Below are positions 45,772-54,244 of a stretch of DNA of 64,000 bases, one piece after another. The DNA lies in the NCBI RefSeq assembly GCF_040026395.1, contig NZ_CP157278.1, positions 5,985,700-6,049,699 of the forward strand, written 5' to 3'. Both the position numbers and the translations under genes were made by a program. This DNA is from Pedobacter lusitanus (GTDB lineage: Bacteria > Bacteroidota > Bacteroidia > Sphingobacteriales > Sphingobacteriaceae). Each line of letters opens with the position of its first letter. Within the stretch, counting starts at the first letter, position 1. A model generated the notes under the pieces. It saw only the letters and a list, made by a program, of their open reading frames with translations, was not told where the DNA came from and made no database searches.

Positions 45772-47400
45772 ATGAAATTTTTTATAAATGAATCTGATCA
45801 GATTGTAAATGAAGCTATAAATGGATTATTAACTAACCCTAAATTAGCCAGACTGGATTCTTTTCCTGAGGTACGTGTAGTAATTCGCAAAGACTGGGAT
45901 AAATCAAAAGTAGCGGTTATTTCAGGTGGAGGTTCTGGTCATGAGCCTGCGCATGCCGGATTTGTTGGAAAAGGAATGCTTACTGCTGCGGTATGTGGAG
46001 ATATTTTCGCTTCTCCTACGGTAGATGCAGTGTTATCAGCTATTTTAGCGGTAACCGGTCCAAAAGGTTGTTTACTGGTTATTAAAAACTATACCGGAGA
46101 CCGTCTTAATTTTGGATTGGCAGCAGAACAGGCACGTGCGCTGGGGTATGACGTAACAACGGTAACTGTTGATGATGATATTGCACTTGGACAGGATGTG
46201 AAAAAACGTGGTTTAGCCGGTACCTTATTTGTCCATAAAATTGCCGGGCAGCTGGCAGAAGAAGGAAAATCGTTAGCTGAAATCGCCATAGCTGCACAAA
46301 AAGTTATCAATCATACTGCTTCTATAGGACTTTCATTAACAGAATGTCAGCATCTGGGACAGGAGACCACTTCCCGTTTAACAGACCAGGAAGTCGAATT
46401 AGGACTGGGCATTCATGGTGAACCAGGTATAGAAGTCATTCCTTATGCACCGGCAGATCAGCTGATGGCACTGGCTGTAGAAAAACTGGAAGCCAGTCTG
46501 ACTGTGACAAATGGCAGGTATGCGATGATATTTAATAATATGGGTAGTGTAAGTCCAATTGAAATGAGTTTACTCGTTAATTCATTCAGCAGAACAAACC
46601 TTGCAGCTCAGATCGATTATATGATTGGTCCGGCTGCTTTAATGTCTTCTATAAACATGAGTGGTTTTTCTGTTTCTGTGATTTTACTGGACAAAGAAAT
46701 TGAAGACGCTTTACTGGCTGACGCCGAACCTCACGCATGGCAGGTACAATCTTTTAAAAAGCCAGCAGAAGTGGCCAGTCCTCAGCTTCCCGAAACTATT
46801 CCTTATGAGCCTTCTGCTAATCTTAAGGTTAAGCAGCTGATAGAGGAGACAGGTAATCTGCTGGTTTCCATAGAAAAAGAAATTAATAGTCTGGACGCTA
46901 AAGTAGGAGATGGAGATGCAGGGTCGACATTTGCGCTTGCAGGTAAACGTCTGTTGCTGGTTGCAGATAAACTTCCACTGGATGATACCGGTAAACTATT
47001 GCTGACCATTGGCCGGATCTTAGCCAGAGAAGCGGGTGGGTCAAGCGGCGTTTTATTGTCAATTTTATTTACTGCTGCGGGTAATGCCTATTCAAAAGCT
47101 CCTGATCTGGGGAAATCCCTTTTGGAAGGTTTACAGAAAGTAAAGGATTATGGAGGTGCAAAAGCAGGTGACAGAACAATGATTGATGCCCTGGAGCCTG
47201 CTTTTGAAGCATTGGCAAAGAAAGAACCTGCTGCCACCGTTGCTAAACAGGCACGTCTGGGTGCTGAGCATACGAAAACAATTACCCAAACTAAATTTGG
47301 CAGATCTTCCTATCTTTCTGAAACCGTTTTGAAAGATATTCCGGATCCTGGTGCAGAAGTAATTGCAAGGATTTTTGAAAAAATAGCCTTATTGAAATAA
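45772..47400 (+). CDS. Dihydroxyacetone kinase, DhaK-DhaL in one chain (ATP type)
   Basis: 542 residues. The DhaK half (1-330) starts MKFFINESDQIVNEAINGLL and carries VISGGGSGHEPAHAGFVG and H215 in GLGIHGEPG, the His that binds the substrate covalently. The DhaL half (about 350-542) has DAKVGDGDAGSTFALAGK with the Asp residues that hold Mg-ATP, then EAGGSSGVLLSI and GAKAGDRTMIDAL. A fused DhaKL uses ATP, unlike the split PTS-dependent DhaKLM; no DhaM is present. It phosphorylates dihydroxyacetone, and related enzymes act on glyceraldehyde. Length agrees with the family (about 550-580). Confidence 0.93.
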   Translation: MKFFINESDQIVNEAINGLLTNPKLARLDSFPEVRVVIRKDWDKSKVAVISGGGSGHEPAHAGFVGKGMLTAAVCGDIFASPTVDAVLSAILAVTGPKGCLLVIKNYTGDRLNFGLAAEQARALGYDVTTVTVDDDIALGQDVKKRGLAGTLFVHKIAGQLAEEGKSLAEIAIAAQKVINHTASIGLSLTECQHLGQETTSRLTDQEVELGLGIHGEPGIEVIPYAPADQLMALAVEKLEASLTVTNGRYAMIFNNMGSVSPIEMSLLVNSFSRTNLAAQIDYMIGPAALMSSINMSGFSVSVILLDKEIEDALLADAEPHAWQVQSFKKPAEVASPQLPETIPYEPSANLKVKQLIEETGNLLVSIEKEINSLDAKVGDGDAGSTFALAGKRLLLVADKLPLDDTGKLLLTIGRILAREAGGSSGVLLSILFTAAGNAYSKAPDLGKSLLEGLQKVKDYGGAKAGDRTMIDALEPAFEALAKKEPAATVAKQARLGAEHTKTITQTKFGRSSYLSETVLKDIPDPGAEVIARIFEKIALLK

Positions 47401-47415
47401 GTTAGGCTGATAGTC

Positions 47416-47452
47416 AAAAAGGCATCATCCATTACAGATGATGCCTTTTTTT
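47416..47452. terminator. Intrinsic terminator between convergent genes
   Basis: AAAAAGGCATCAT / ATGATGCCTTTTT, a 13-bp stem with a T run, 15 bp after the kinase stop and 5 bp from the VOC gene stop. Confidence 0.88.
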
Positions 47453-47457
47453 ATAAA

Positions 47458-47883
47458 TTACTTTTTGTTATAATCAAAATTGATCATCCATTGAACACCA
47501 AACTTATCGTTGAACATACCAAAGAATGCACCCCAGAAAGATTTTTCCAGAGGCATAACCACCTGACCACCTGCCGAAAGACCATTGAATAATTTTGTAG
47601 CTTCAGCTTCGCTATCTGCCTGAATAGAAACATAAAAATTATCTCCCTTTGTAATTGCGCCATAAGACTCAGGTCTGTCACTGCCCATCAAAACACTGCC
47701 ACCACCAATTGGTAAAGAAACATGCATGATTTTGGCACTCTGACTTTTGTCTGTTTGATATTCTTCAGGCATCTCACCAAATCTGGCTAATACTTCAAAT
47801 TCGCCACCAAATACTGATTTGTAGAAATTAAATACTTCTTCGGTATTACCGCCAAAGTTTAAATAAGGGTTTACTGCTGCCAT
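47458..47883 (-). CDS. VOC-family protein, PhnB-like
   Basis: 141 residues. The start NPYLNFGGNTEEVFNFYKSVFGGEFEVLARFG is the PhnB/3-demethylubiquinone methyltransferase-like VOC pattern. The second half has NFYVSIQADSEAEATKLFNGLSAGGQVVMPLEKSFWGAFFGMFNDKFGVQWMINFD, again typical. Members are widespread and mostly uncharacterised. Metal ligands of true glyoxalases are not evident. Monocistronic. Confidence 0.88.
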   Translation of the reverse strand: MAAVNPYLNFGGNTEEVFNFYKSVFGGEFEVLARFGEMPEEYQTDKSQSAKIMHVSLPIGGGSVLMGSDRPESYGAITKGDNFYVSIQADSEAEATKLFNGLSAGGQVVMPLEKSFWGAFFGMFNDKFGVQWMINFDYNKK

Positions 47884-48041
47884 TGTTTTGTTTTTAGATT
47901 ATGATTCTTGGTTTGTTTATTGTTGTATAACAAATGTATATTCATTTTTGTGATTTTATAGGGTATAAATTAGCCAATCTTAGTGGTTGTTTGCGACTTG
48001 GAAACTAATTATATTGTAGTTGAATTAATTACCTGATCATT

Positions 48042-48617
48042 ATGGAACTGACTCGTTTTTTGGAAAAATATCAGCCTGGAGATACGGAAGTTGTTAGTGA
48101 AGAGTTAGTTGATAAATATGCGCATATCCTTCCGGCCAGTATAATTACCTTATGGAGAACAAAAGGATTGGGGAAATATAACGACGGACTGATAGAAGTT
48201 ATTAATCCTGATGATTTCCAGGATACTCTGGAACGGACTCTGGGAAGAAAAGCTTTAAATTATGTTCCTATAGCTATCAGTGGTTTCGGTGACCTGTTCT
48301 ATTATCGAAAGTTAACAGTCACAGACGAGGATGTTTGTCTGTTTGATCCGCATTACAACCAGGTTGAAACCTGTGTCTGGAGCCTGGTTGACTTCTTTAA
48401 CGGATATTTATGTGATGATGATATCATTGCAGAAGTTTTAAGAAAGGACTTGTTCAATGCTTCACTAAAGAAAGCGGGTGGATTGAAAAAAAATGAGATC
48501 TACTTTTTTGTTCCTGCACTGGCACTTGGTGGAAGTGAAAATATTGAGCATGTCCAGAAAGGCAATTGCCAGACTCATCTGAGTATACTCTTTCAATCCT
48601 GGTCGGCAAAAAGCTGA
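48042..48617 (+). CDS. GAD-like / Tdi1-C (DUF1851)-like protein
   Basis: 191 residues, no signal peptide. The N-terminal part (FLEKYQPGDTEVVSEELVDKYAHILPASIITLWRTKGLGKYNDGLIEVINPDDF) resembles the GAD-like domain. The rest (YVPIAISGFGDLFYYRKL, VDFFNGYLCDDDIIAEVL, KKNEIYFFVPALALGGSENIEHVQKG) matches the C-terminal region found in T6SS immunity protein Tdi1 and many housekeeping orphans. No toxin or secretion gene is nearby, so an immunity role is not supported. Convergent with, and only 1 bp from, the O-methyltransferase gene. Confidence 0.75.
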   Translation: MELTRFLEKYQPGDTEVVSEELVDKYAHILPASIITLWRTKGLGKYNDGLIEVINPDDFQDTLERTLGRKALNYVPIAISGFGDLFYYRKLTVTDEDVCLFDPHYNQVETCVWSLVDFFNGYLCDDDIIAEVLRKDLFNASLKKAGGLKKNEIYFFVPALALGGSENIEHVQKGNCQTHLSILFQSWSAKS

Positions 48618-48618
48618 A

Positions 48619-49209
48619 TTATTTGCGTCTGCAGATAAACTCTCCATTACCAATAGGAACAATCAGACAATCAAACCGGTTATCATCAGTAGCGGTATTA
48701 ATCATCGGTTTTACACCTTCGTACTGATCTATTGCATTATCGGCGACAATAAGTCCGTTAACGACTATTTTATGCGCTATTTCCGTGAAACAACGTTCGT
48801 AGATTTCTTTTTCTGCATCTAAAAAACAAAAAGCAATCTGACCCAGTTGTGCACTATAATCGAAGAAATCTCCATGAATCAGTTCGATATAGTCTTCAAG
48901 ACCCGCAATCCTGAAAGTTTCCTTAGCCAGCAAAACCTTATCCGGATCAATTTCAAATGTCTTTATCTTTCTGCCGGTCTCCCGGGCAGCAAACGCCAGC
49001 CATAAAGTCGAATAACCTGCGCTGGTTCCAATCTCAATGATTTCTCCTTCTGGCAGATTAACTGATAGCAGAGAGAGAAATTTACCCGTATCCGCACTGA
49101 TTTGTCTTAGCCGTTTATTCCTGGGCGTGCCATCAGTCCGGTCAGCCAGGTCGATCTTCTCCAGATACTCCATTCTTTCTTTGAGAATGACTGATATTTC
49201 ATTAAACAT
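48619..49209 (-). CDS. O-methyltransferase family 3 protein (CCoAOMT-like)
   Basis: 196 residues. SAM motif I EIGTSAGYSTLWLAFAARETG, the acidic second strand IKTFEIDPDKVLLAKETF, and the metal/substrate regions DFFDYSAQLGQIAFCFLDAEKEIYERCF and LIVADNAIDQYEGVKP match cation-dependent O-methyltransferases. The usual DNxLW motif appears as ADNAID. Substrate unknown. Shorter than plant relatives, as usual for bacteria. Confidence 0.85.
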   Translation of the reverse strand: MFNEISVILKERMEYLEKIDLADRTDGTPRNKRLRQISADTGKFLSLLSVNLPEGEIIEIGTSAGYSTLWLAFAARETGRKIKTFEIDPDKVLLAKETFRIAGLEDYIELIHGDFFDYSAQLGQIAFCFLDAEKEIYERCFTEIAHKIVVNGLIVADNAIDQYEGVKPMINTATDDNRFDCLIVPIGNGEFICRRK

Positions 49210-49258
49210 AAATACAAATTACGCTAATATTATATATTTTTATATAAACGCTGTTGAT

Positions 49259-50491
49259 ATGAGAAAAATCATTGCAATAATATTAAGTATAGGCTGTATG
49301 ACTTTTGTAGCCTACAGTCAGACCGGGGGTGCTACCGATGAATTTGAACAGTCCTATAAAATTGCAAATCAGTTGATTAATGAGTCTTTGGCCAAAAAAG
49401 ATTATAAGATGGCAGAAATACAGACCATCGGCTTTATCAATCAGTTTAAGAAGATGTCTGCCCGGACCCAGACAAAATATGCAGTCCTCATTCCCAATCA
49501 TTATTATAACCTGTCTTGTATGGCAGCTTTGGGTGGCAATAAAAGTAAAGCAATTCTATATCTGGACAGTGCTTTTCAACATGGTTATTATAATTACAGA
49601 CATACTTTAGCAGACGATGATCTGAATAGTTTGCGCGGGGAACAACAATTTAAAGTAGTCTTACAAAAGATCAGAGAAAAAGGTGACCTTGTTTATGTAC
49701 TTCAGCAATCAGGTAACTATAACAATAAAGATAGCAGAACAAGCGTCGCTTTCACTTATCAGTCTGCAAAGGCTCCTGAACTTGTTAAATTCAGAAAACA
49801 ATATAAGCTGGACTCTGTGAGTGGAAACGGAGATGAGATATCAAAAATTAAAAACCTGCTTTTGTGGGCTCATCATGCAGTCCGGCATGATGGGAGTTCT
49901 GATAATCCGGTAAAGAGAAACGCTGCCGATTTAATTGAAATCTGTAAAAAAGAAAATCGTGGTGTGAACTGCAGGATGATGGCCACAGTTTTAAGAGATG
50001 CCTGTCAGGCAATGGGTTTCAAGGCAAGAGTAGTTACCTGTATGCCAAAAGATACGGCAGATTTAGATTGTCATGTCATCAATGTAGTCTGGTCAGAGAA
50101 ACTGAATAAATGGTTATGGATGGACCCGACATTTAATGCTTATGTAAGTGATGATAAAGGTACATTACTCAATATCGAAGAAGTTAGAAATAAGCTGGTC
50201 AGAGGAGAAGCATTAGTATTAAATGATGATGCAAACTGGAATGATAAAGAGAAAAAGACCAAAGAAGATTATCTCGATTATTATATGTCCAAAAATCTGT
50301 ACTGGCTAAATTGCTATGCCAGGAGCGAATGGAATATAGAAACTGCTGGAGACGGAAAACCGTTGGCTGAAGTTGTTAATTTATACCCTGGAAAATTTAC
50401 CACAATAACCGGTGACAAAGAGAAAGGAAAAACCAGACTGAGTTATGCAACAAATAATGCAGCGTATTTCTGGGCAAAACCTGGTCAGTAA
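49259..50491 (+). CDS. Exported transglutaminase-like protein
   Basis: 410 residues from the ATG at 49259; the open frame extends to 49037 over the divergent gene, but the signal peptide (MRKIIAIILSIGCMTFVAYSQ) fixes this start. A TPR-like helical region (about 30-130) is followed by a transglutaminase-like core with C238 (RGVNCRMMATVLRDACQAMGFKARVV), H272 (DLDCHVINVVW) and D289 (WLWMDPTFNAYVSDDKG), the Cys-His-Asp triad. Such proteins act as cysteine proteases or cross-linkers. Its target is unknown. Periplasmic or surface location is expected. Confidence 0.85.
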   Translation: MRKIIAIILSIGCMTFVAYSQTGGATDEFEQSYKIANQLINESLAKKDYKMAEIQTIGFINQFKKMSARTQTKYAVLIPNHYYNLSCMAALGGNKSKAILYLDSAFQHGYYNYRHTLADDDLNSLRGEQQFKVVLQKIREKGDLVYVLQQSGNYNNKDSRTSVAFTYQSAKAPELVKFRKQYKLDSVSGNGDEISKIKNLLLWAHHAVRHDGSSDNPVKRNAADLIEICKKENRGVNCRMMATVLRDACQAMGFKARVVTCMPKDTADLDCHVINVVWSEKLNKWLWMDPTFNAYVSDDKGTLLNIEEVRNKLVRGEALVLNDDANWNDKEKKTKEDYLDYYMSKNLYWLNCYARSEWNIETAGDGKPLAEVVNLYPGKFTTITGDKEKGKTRLSYATNNAAYFWAKPGQ

Positions 50492-50624
50492 ACAGATGAG
50501 ATTTGTTAAGTAAGCTATGTTTGATATTTGCTATTATCTGTTTGATTTTAGCAATCAGCAAGGCGTATTTCATCCTAATTTTATGTTTTTCCTGCCCTAT
50601 AAATCAGCAGGTCTACCATAAAAT

Positions 50625-51725
50625 ATGAATAAGATGGATTTAACAAATTACAGAACACTGGGCAGATCAGGTCTAAAGATAAGTCCGCTAACCCTTGGAG
50701 CTATGACTTTTGGTGAGGACTGGGGCTGGGGTTCAACTCCGGCAGAAGCCGAAGCTATTATGTCAGCGTATATAGAACAGGGTGGAAATATTATTGATAC
50801 TGCAAATGTTTACACGAAAGGACACTCAGAAAAAATAATAGGCGATTATTTAACAAAAACTGATCTGCGAAGAGATCAGCTTGTGCTTTCCACTAAATTT
50901 TTCTGCAACCTCTATCCTGGTGATCCAAATGCAGGTGGTTCCAGCAGAAAAGCTATAATCAGCTCTTTAGAAAATTCATTAAGAAGATTACAGACTGATT
51001 ATGTGGATGTTTACTGGATGCATGCTTTTGACCCCTTTACCCCAATTGAAGAAACCATGTCTGCGTTGCATGACCTGATCACTTCCGGTAAGGTTCGTTA
51101 TATTGCTGTTTCTGATACACCGGCATGGAAGATCGCCCAGTCACAGCTGATTGCTAATTTTAGGGGATGGTCTGCCTTTGCAGGGCTCCAGATAGAATAT
51201 TCTCTGCTCGAGAGAACAGTCGAGGGCGAACTTATTCCGATGGCGCAGGATCTGGGATTAGGCATTATGCCATGGTCGCCTTTAAAGGGAGGAATTTTAA
51301 GCGGTAAATATACCAGAGCCAATAAAGGAGAAATACAAAGTGGCAGAAATAGTCTGGAAGGAGGGACTGAATTTGCTGAAGCTACCTATCAGCTAATAGA
51401 TTGTTTAGCCCGCATTGCAAAAGAAAAAGAAACTACTCCGGCCAGTGTCGCATTAGCCTGGGTTATCAGCAGACCGGGAGTAACTTCTACATTAATTGGT
51501 GCCCGTACAATGGATCAGTTAAATCAGAATCTTAACGCTTTAGCTGTGCAGTTAACAGCAGATGAGATAGCTTCATTAGACAAACTTTCAGAACCTGTAT
51601 TGGGTTTCCCTATTCCTTTTTTACGTAACAGGGCTGCACATATGGGGCAGGCAGGTGCAAATGTTAACGGTATTACTTCCTTTGCACCCCCTTTACTGCC
51701 ACAAAATATCAGTGAGATATATTAA
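50625..51725 (+). CDS. Aldo/keto reductase
   Basis: 366 residues of the AKR TIM barrel: YRTLGRSGLKISPLTLGAMTFG, the catalytic Asp and Tyr in NIIDTANVYTKGHSEKIIG, Lys in LVLSTKF, and His in VDVYWMHAFD. NADPH-binding end: VALAWVISRPGVTSTLIGARTMDQLNQNL. It resembles the AKR11/12 group (YajO-like proteins). Substrate unknown, probably an aldehyde or sugar. In-frame ATGs at 50625 and 50634 are both possible. Convergent with the methyltransferase gene that follows, 3 bp away. Confidence 0.92.
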   Translation: MNKMDLTNYRTLGRSGLKISPLTLGAMTFGEDWGWGSTPAEAEAIMSAYIEQGGNIIDTANVYTKGHSEKIIGDYLTKTDLRRDQLVLSTKFFCNLYPGDPNAGGSSRKAIISSLENSLRRLQTDYVDVYWMHAFDPFTPIEETMSALHDLITSGKVRYIAVSDTPAWKIAQSQLIANFRGWSAFAGLQIEYSLLERTVEGELIPMAQDLGLGIMPWSPLKGGILSGKYTRANKGEIQSGRNSLEGGTEFAEATYQLIDCLARIAKEKETTPASVALAWVISRPGVTSTLIGARTMDQLNQNLNALAVQLTADEIASLDKLSEPVLGFPIPFLRNRAAHMGQAGANVNGITSFAPPLLPQNISEIY

Positions 51726-51728
51726 TTA

Positions 51729-52463
51729 TCAATTCTTTACTGCAGCTATCAAAAGAAAAATCGGACGGCGTGTCTCGTCCTTCATTTCAGGATATTCTTC
51801 CAGGACTTCTTTTGAGGGCTGTGGTTCTGATATTTTTGTAATGCGGAATCCTGCGTCAATTATAGTATTGATATGAGTTTCCAGCGTTCTGTGATACTTG
51901 ATAACATCATTATCGAGAAACCTTGCTACCCGTTGACCTTCATTCTGATAGCCATCCACAGGCCAGTGTAATCTATTGCCGTTTTCGTCATAATACCAGT
52001 CCTGTGAAGCCAGCGAGGTAAAAACCGGGTGTTCTGCAGAAAATACAAATGAACCACCAGGTTTAAGTGCATGATTAACTTTTTTGCAGACTGCAGCAAA
52101 GTCTTCCACATAATGAAAAGCAAGGGAGCTGATCACCACATCAAACTGTTCGGCGGCGAAATCAATATCCTCTATAGCAAGCTGAAGATATTCAATTGCA
52201 GCATCATCAGAACTTTCTTTTGCGCGTTTTAACATGTTTTCAGAAAGATCGACGCCAATTACAGATTGTGCGTGCTGCTCACGTGCATACCGGCAGTGCC
52301 AGCCAAATCCACAACCTAAATCAAGGATTTTTTTATCTTTCAACTCAGGAAGAAGTGCCTTAAAGACCTGCCATTCTCCGGCAGCATTCAGACCTCCGGT
52401 AGAACGGGGCATCTGGCTGTAATTATCAAAAAAATCCGGGTCGTCGTATTTGTTTTGTTTCAT
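51729..52463 (-). CDS. Class I SAM-dependent methyltransferase
   Basis: 244 residues. Motif I ILDLGCGFGWHCRYARE, acidic loop VIGVDLSENMLKRAKE, and FDVVISSLAFHYVEDFAAVCKKVNHALKPGGSFVFSAEHPVF form a complete Methyltransf_11 fold. The conserved EHP and the following C-terminal part (WPVDGYQNEGQRVARFLDNDVIKYHRTLETHINTIIDAGF) are common in Bacillota and Bacteroidota homologs of unknown substrate. Cytosolic. Confidence 0.88.
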   Translation of the reverse strand: MKQNKYDDPDFFDNYSQMPRSTGGLNAAGEWQVFKALLPELKDKKILDLGCGFGWHCRYAREQHAQSVIGVDLSENMLKRAKESSDDAAIEYLQLAIEDIDFAAEQFDVVISSLAFHYVEDFAAVCKKVNHALKPGGSFVFSAEHPVFTSLASQDWYYDENGNRLHWPVDGYQNEGQRVARFLDNDVIKYHRTLETHINTIIDAGFRITKISEPQPSKEVLEEYPEMKDETRRPIFLLIAAVKN

Positions 52464-52557
52464 AAGCAGACAAATTTACGTTTTTAGACCGGGAAAATTA
52501 TTCCAAAAAACCCGGCCGTTTGGGGCCAGGCATTTCATAAGCAGAGGTTTATAAAAT

Positions 52558-53166
52558 TTAGCTGGTCTGTTTCAGAGATAATTCAAGGACAATTCCCCCG
52601 GGAAAGTTATTAGCCCATACCGGATCTTTAGTTAGTTCTTTAATCTCATAATTCAGCAGGTTGGCAAGAAAAGATATCTCTTCGGCGCTGTATATATGAT
52701 CTATTACCACATATTCCATGGTATAAAAGATATCATGAAGTTCTATAAATACCTTGCCTTTATTACTTAGTAATGGTCTGATATTCTGCAGCAACTCATA
52801 AACGGCCTGCATTGGTAAAGTACTTAGTCCACTATATAAACAGGCTACACAGTCAAATTTAACCGGATGTGCTGCAATTGATCCCGGGAGATCCCCGACT
52901 ATGTACTGCTCCGGGTTTAGAAAACCTTCTGCCACAGCCAACTGCTTCATTTCTAAACTTGAATCTACAGCCCAGACATCCATAGTTCCCTTTTGAATAG
53001 CCGCTATACTATGATAAGACTGTCCGGCAAACAGTTCGATAAATGATTGGCACGGTTGCTCAGGCTGATAAGTATTTAATAAAAGTTCCAGCTGTGCTTT
53101 AAAATCTCTGTTGTTGGTTACTGCAGCATATGAGCTGGCAAATTCTTTATATAATTTATTTCTCAT
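52558..53166 (-). CDS. SAM methyltransferase-like paralog with an internal deletion
   Basis: 202 residues, closely similar to the 263-residue protein encoded just upstream at 53172. They agree from RNKLYKEFASSYAAVTNNRDF through IELFAGQSYHSIAAIQKG, WAVDSSLEMKQLAVAEGF, CLYSGLSTLPMQAVYELL and ELHDIFYTMEY. This copy then jumps directly to DHIYSAEEISFLANL, missing about 60 residues (strand-rich part of the C-terminal half) without a frame change. The lost segment carries the substrate-side region in the partner, so activity may be altered or lost. Five base pairs separate the two genes. Confidence 0.75.
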   Translation of the reverse strand: MRNKLYKEFASSYAAVTNNRDFKAQLELLLNTYQPEQPCQSFIELFAGQSYHSIAAIQKGTMDVWAVDSSLEMKQLAVAEGFLNPEQYIVGDLPGSIAAHPVKFDCVACLYSGLSTLPMQAVYELLQNIRPLLSNKGKVFIELHDIFYTMEYVVIDHIYSAEEISFLANLLNYEIKELTKDPVWANNFPGGIVLELSLKQTS

Positions 53167-53171
53167 TGCTA

Positions 53172-53963
53172 TCAGTCATTTAAGTTTTTGTCTCCGACAG
53201 ATAATTCCAGTATGATGGCGTTACTGAAAAGGGCTTTCCATGCCGAAATATCGGTAAGTATCCTGGCCTGGAAGCCATGCAGGCTGGCAAGAAAGATGAT
53301 GTGCTCAGCGCAATAGATATGGTCGTATGATGTAAATTCAATAGTGTCAGTTCTTTGTGATGATTTAATCAGAAATTGTACAGGTACCTCTGCTCTGTAG
53401 TTATAAGGGTTCCATTTGATTTTGCCGCTTGGCCATGCATATTCAATGTGTTCACCTCTTGAGTTTTTAAGTTCAGTATAATGAATTTTTGGATCTGAAA
53501 GATATTCTGTCATCAGGAAAATATCATGCATTTCGACAAACAATTTGCCGTTGTCATTTAATTTTTGTCTGCAATTTTTAAGCAGGTGATATACACCTTC
53601 CATATTGAGAATACTAAGACCGTTGTATAAGCAGGTAATACAATCGAATTTGGTTAAGCCCGCAGTATCCAGAATGGCCTCCGGAAGATCATTTACTATA
53701 TATTGAGCAGGATTTTGGAAACCTTCAGCTATGGCCAGCTGTTTCATTTCAGCGCTTGAATCTATTGCCCATACGTCAATATCATTTTTTTTTAAGGCCT
53801 CTATGCTATGTAATGATTGACCGGCAAAAAGCTCGAGAAAAGACCTGCAGGGATTATTTGAATCGTAAGTGTCAAGAATAAGTTCTAACTGTGCTTTGAA
53901 ATCTCTATCATTTGTTACATCTGCATAATAGCTTGCAAATTCTTTATATAGTTTATTTTTCAT
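53172..53963 (-). CDS. Class I SAM-dependent methyltransferase, full-length paralog
   Basis: 263 residues. The motif-I position reads FLELFAGQSLHSIEALK, the acidic position IDVWAIDSSAEMKQLAIAEGF, then KFDCITCLYNGLSILNMEGVYHLLKNCRQKLNDNGKLFVEMHDIFLM. The C-terminal half holds a beta-rich part (ELKNSRGEHIEYAWPSGKIKWNPYNYRAEVPVQFLI) that the downstream paralog lacks. The layout resembles class I methyltransferases of the Methyltransf_25 kind with a C-terminal beta region. The substrate is not known. First gene of the tandem pair. Confidence 0.8.
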   Translation of the reverse strand: MKNKLYKEFASYYADVTNDRDFKAQLELILDTYDSNNPCRSFLELFAGQSLHSIEALKKNDIDVWAIDSSAEMKQLAIAEGFQNPAQYIVNDLPEAILDTAGLTKFDCITCLYNGLSILNMEGVYHLLKNCRQKLNDNGKLFVEMHDIFLMTEYLSDPKIHYTELKNSRGEHIEYAWPSGKIKWNPYNYRAEVPVQFLIKSSQRTDTIEFTSYDHIYCAEHIIFLASLHGFQARILTDISAWKALFSNAIILELSVGDKNLND

Positions 53964-54161
53964 ATAGTTTATTGATTTTGATACTTCTCCCGGCTAATTC
54001 TTATTAGAATGGCAATTTAATCCGGATTCGCTCATTTTTTTAGGGTCATATGTCCCTAAATCCGGAGAGGAGAACAGCAATTATTCTATAATACCAAAAA
54101 TGCAACAGCAGGTTAAGCAAGAGTTGACTGTACATTATGATTAGATTAATTTGTAAAATAC

Positions 54162-54190
54162 AGTATACAAATACTAAACGTTTGTATACT
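54162..54190. promoter_or_regulatory. Perfect 10-bp dyad upstream of the phosphatase gene
   Basis: AGTATACAAA (54162-54171) and TTTGTATACT (54181-54190) are perfect complements with a 9-nt spacer (TACTAAACG), 55 bp before the start codon at 54245. It fits a dimeric regulator's operator. Confidence 0.55.
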
Positions 54191-54244
54191 TTTATTGAAG
54201 CAATAAAGCTATCTTAATCTATCTTTAATTAAAACATTCCTCTT

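Noticed and set aside
48042..48617. Type VI secretion immunity gene
   Set aside because: Similarity is only to the GAD-like/Tdi1-C domain; no effector, VgrG or T6SS gene lies nearby.
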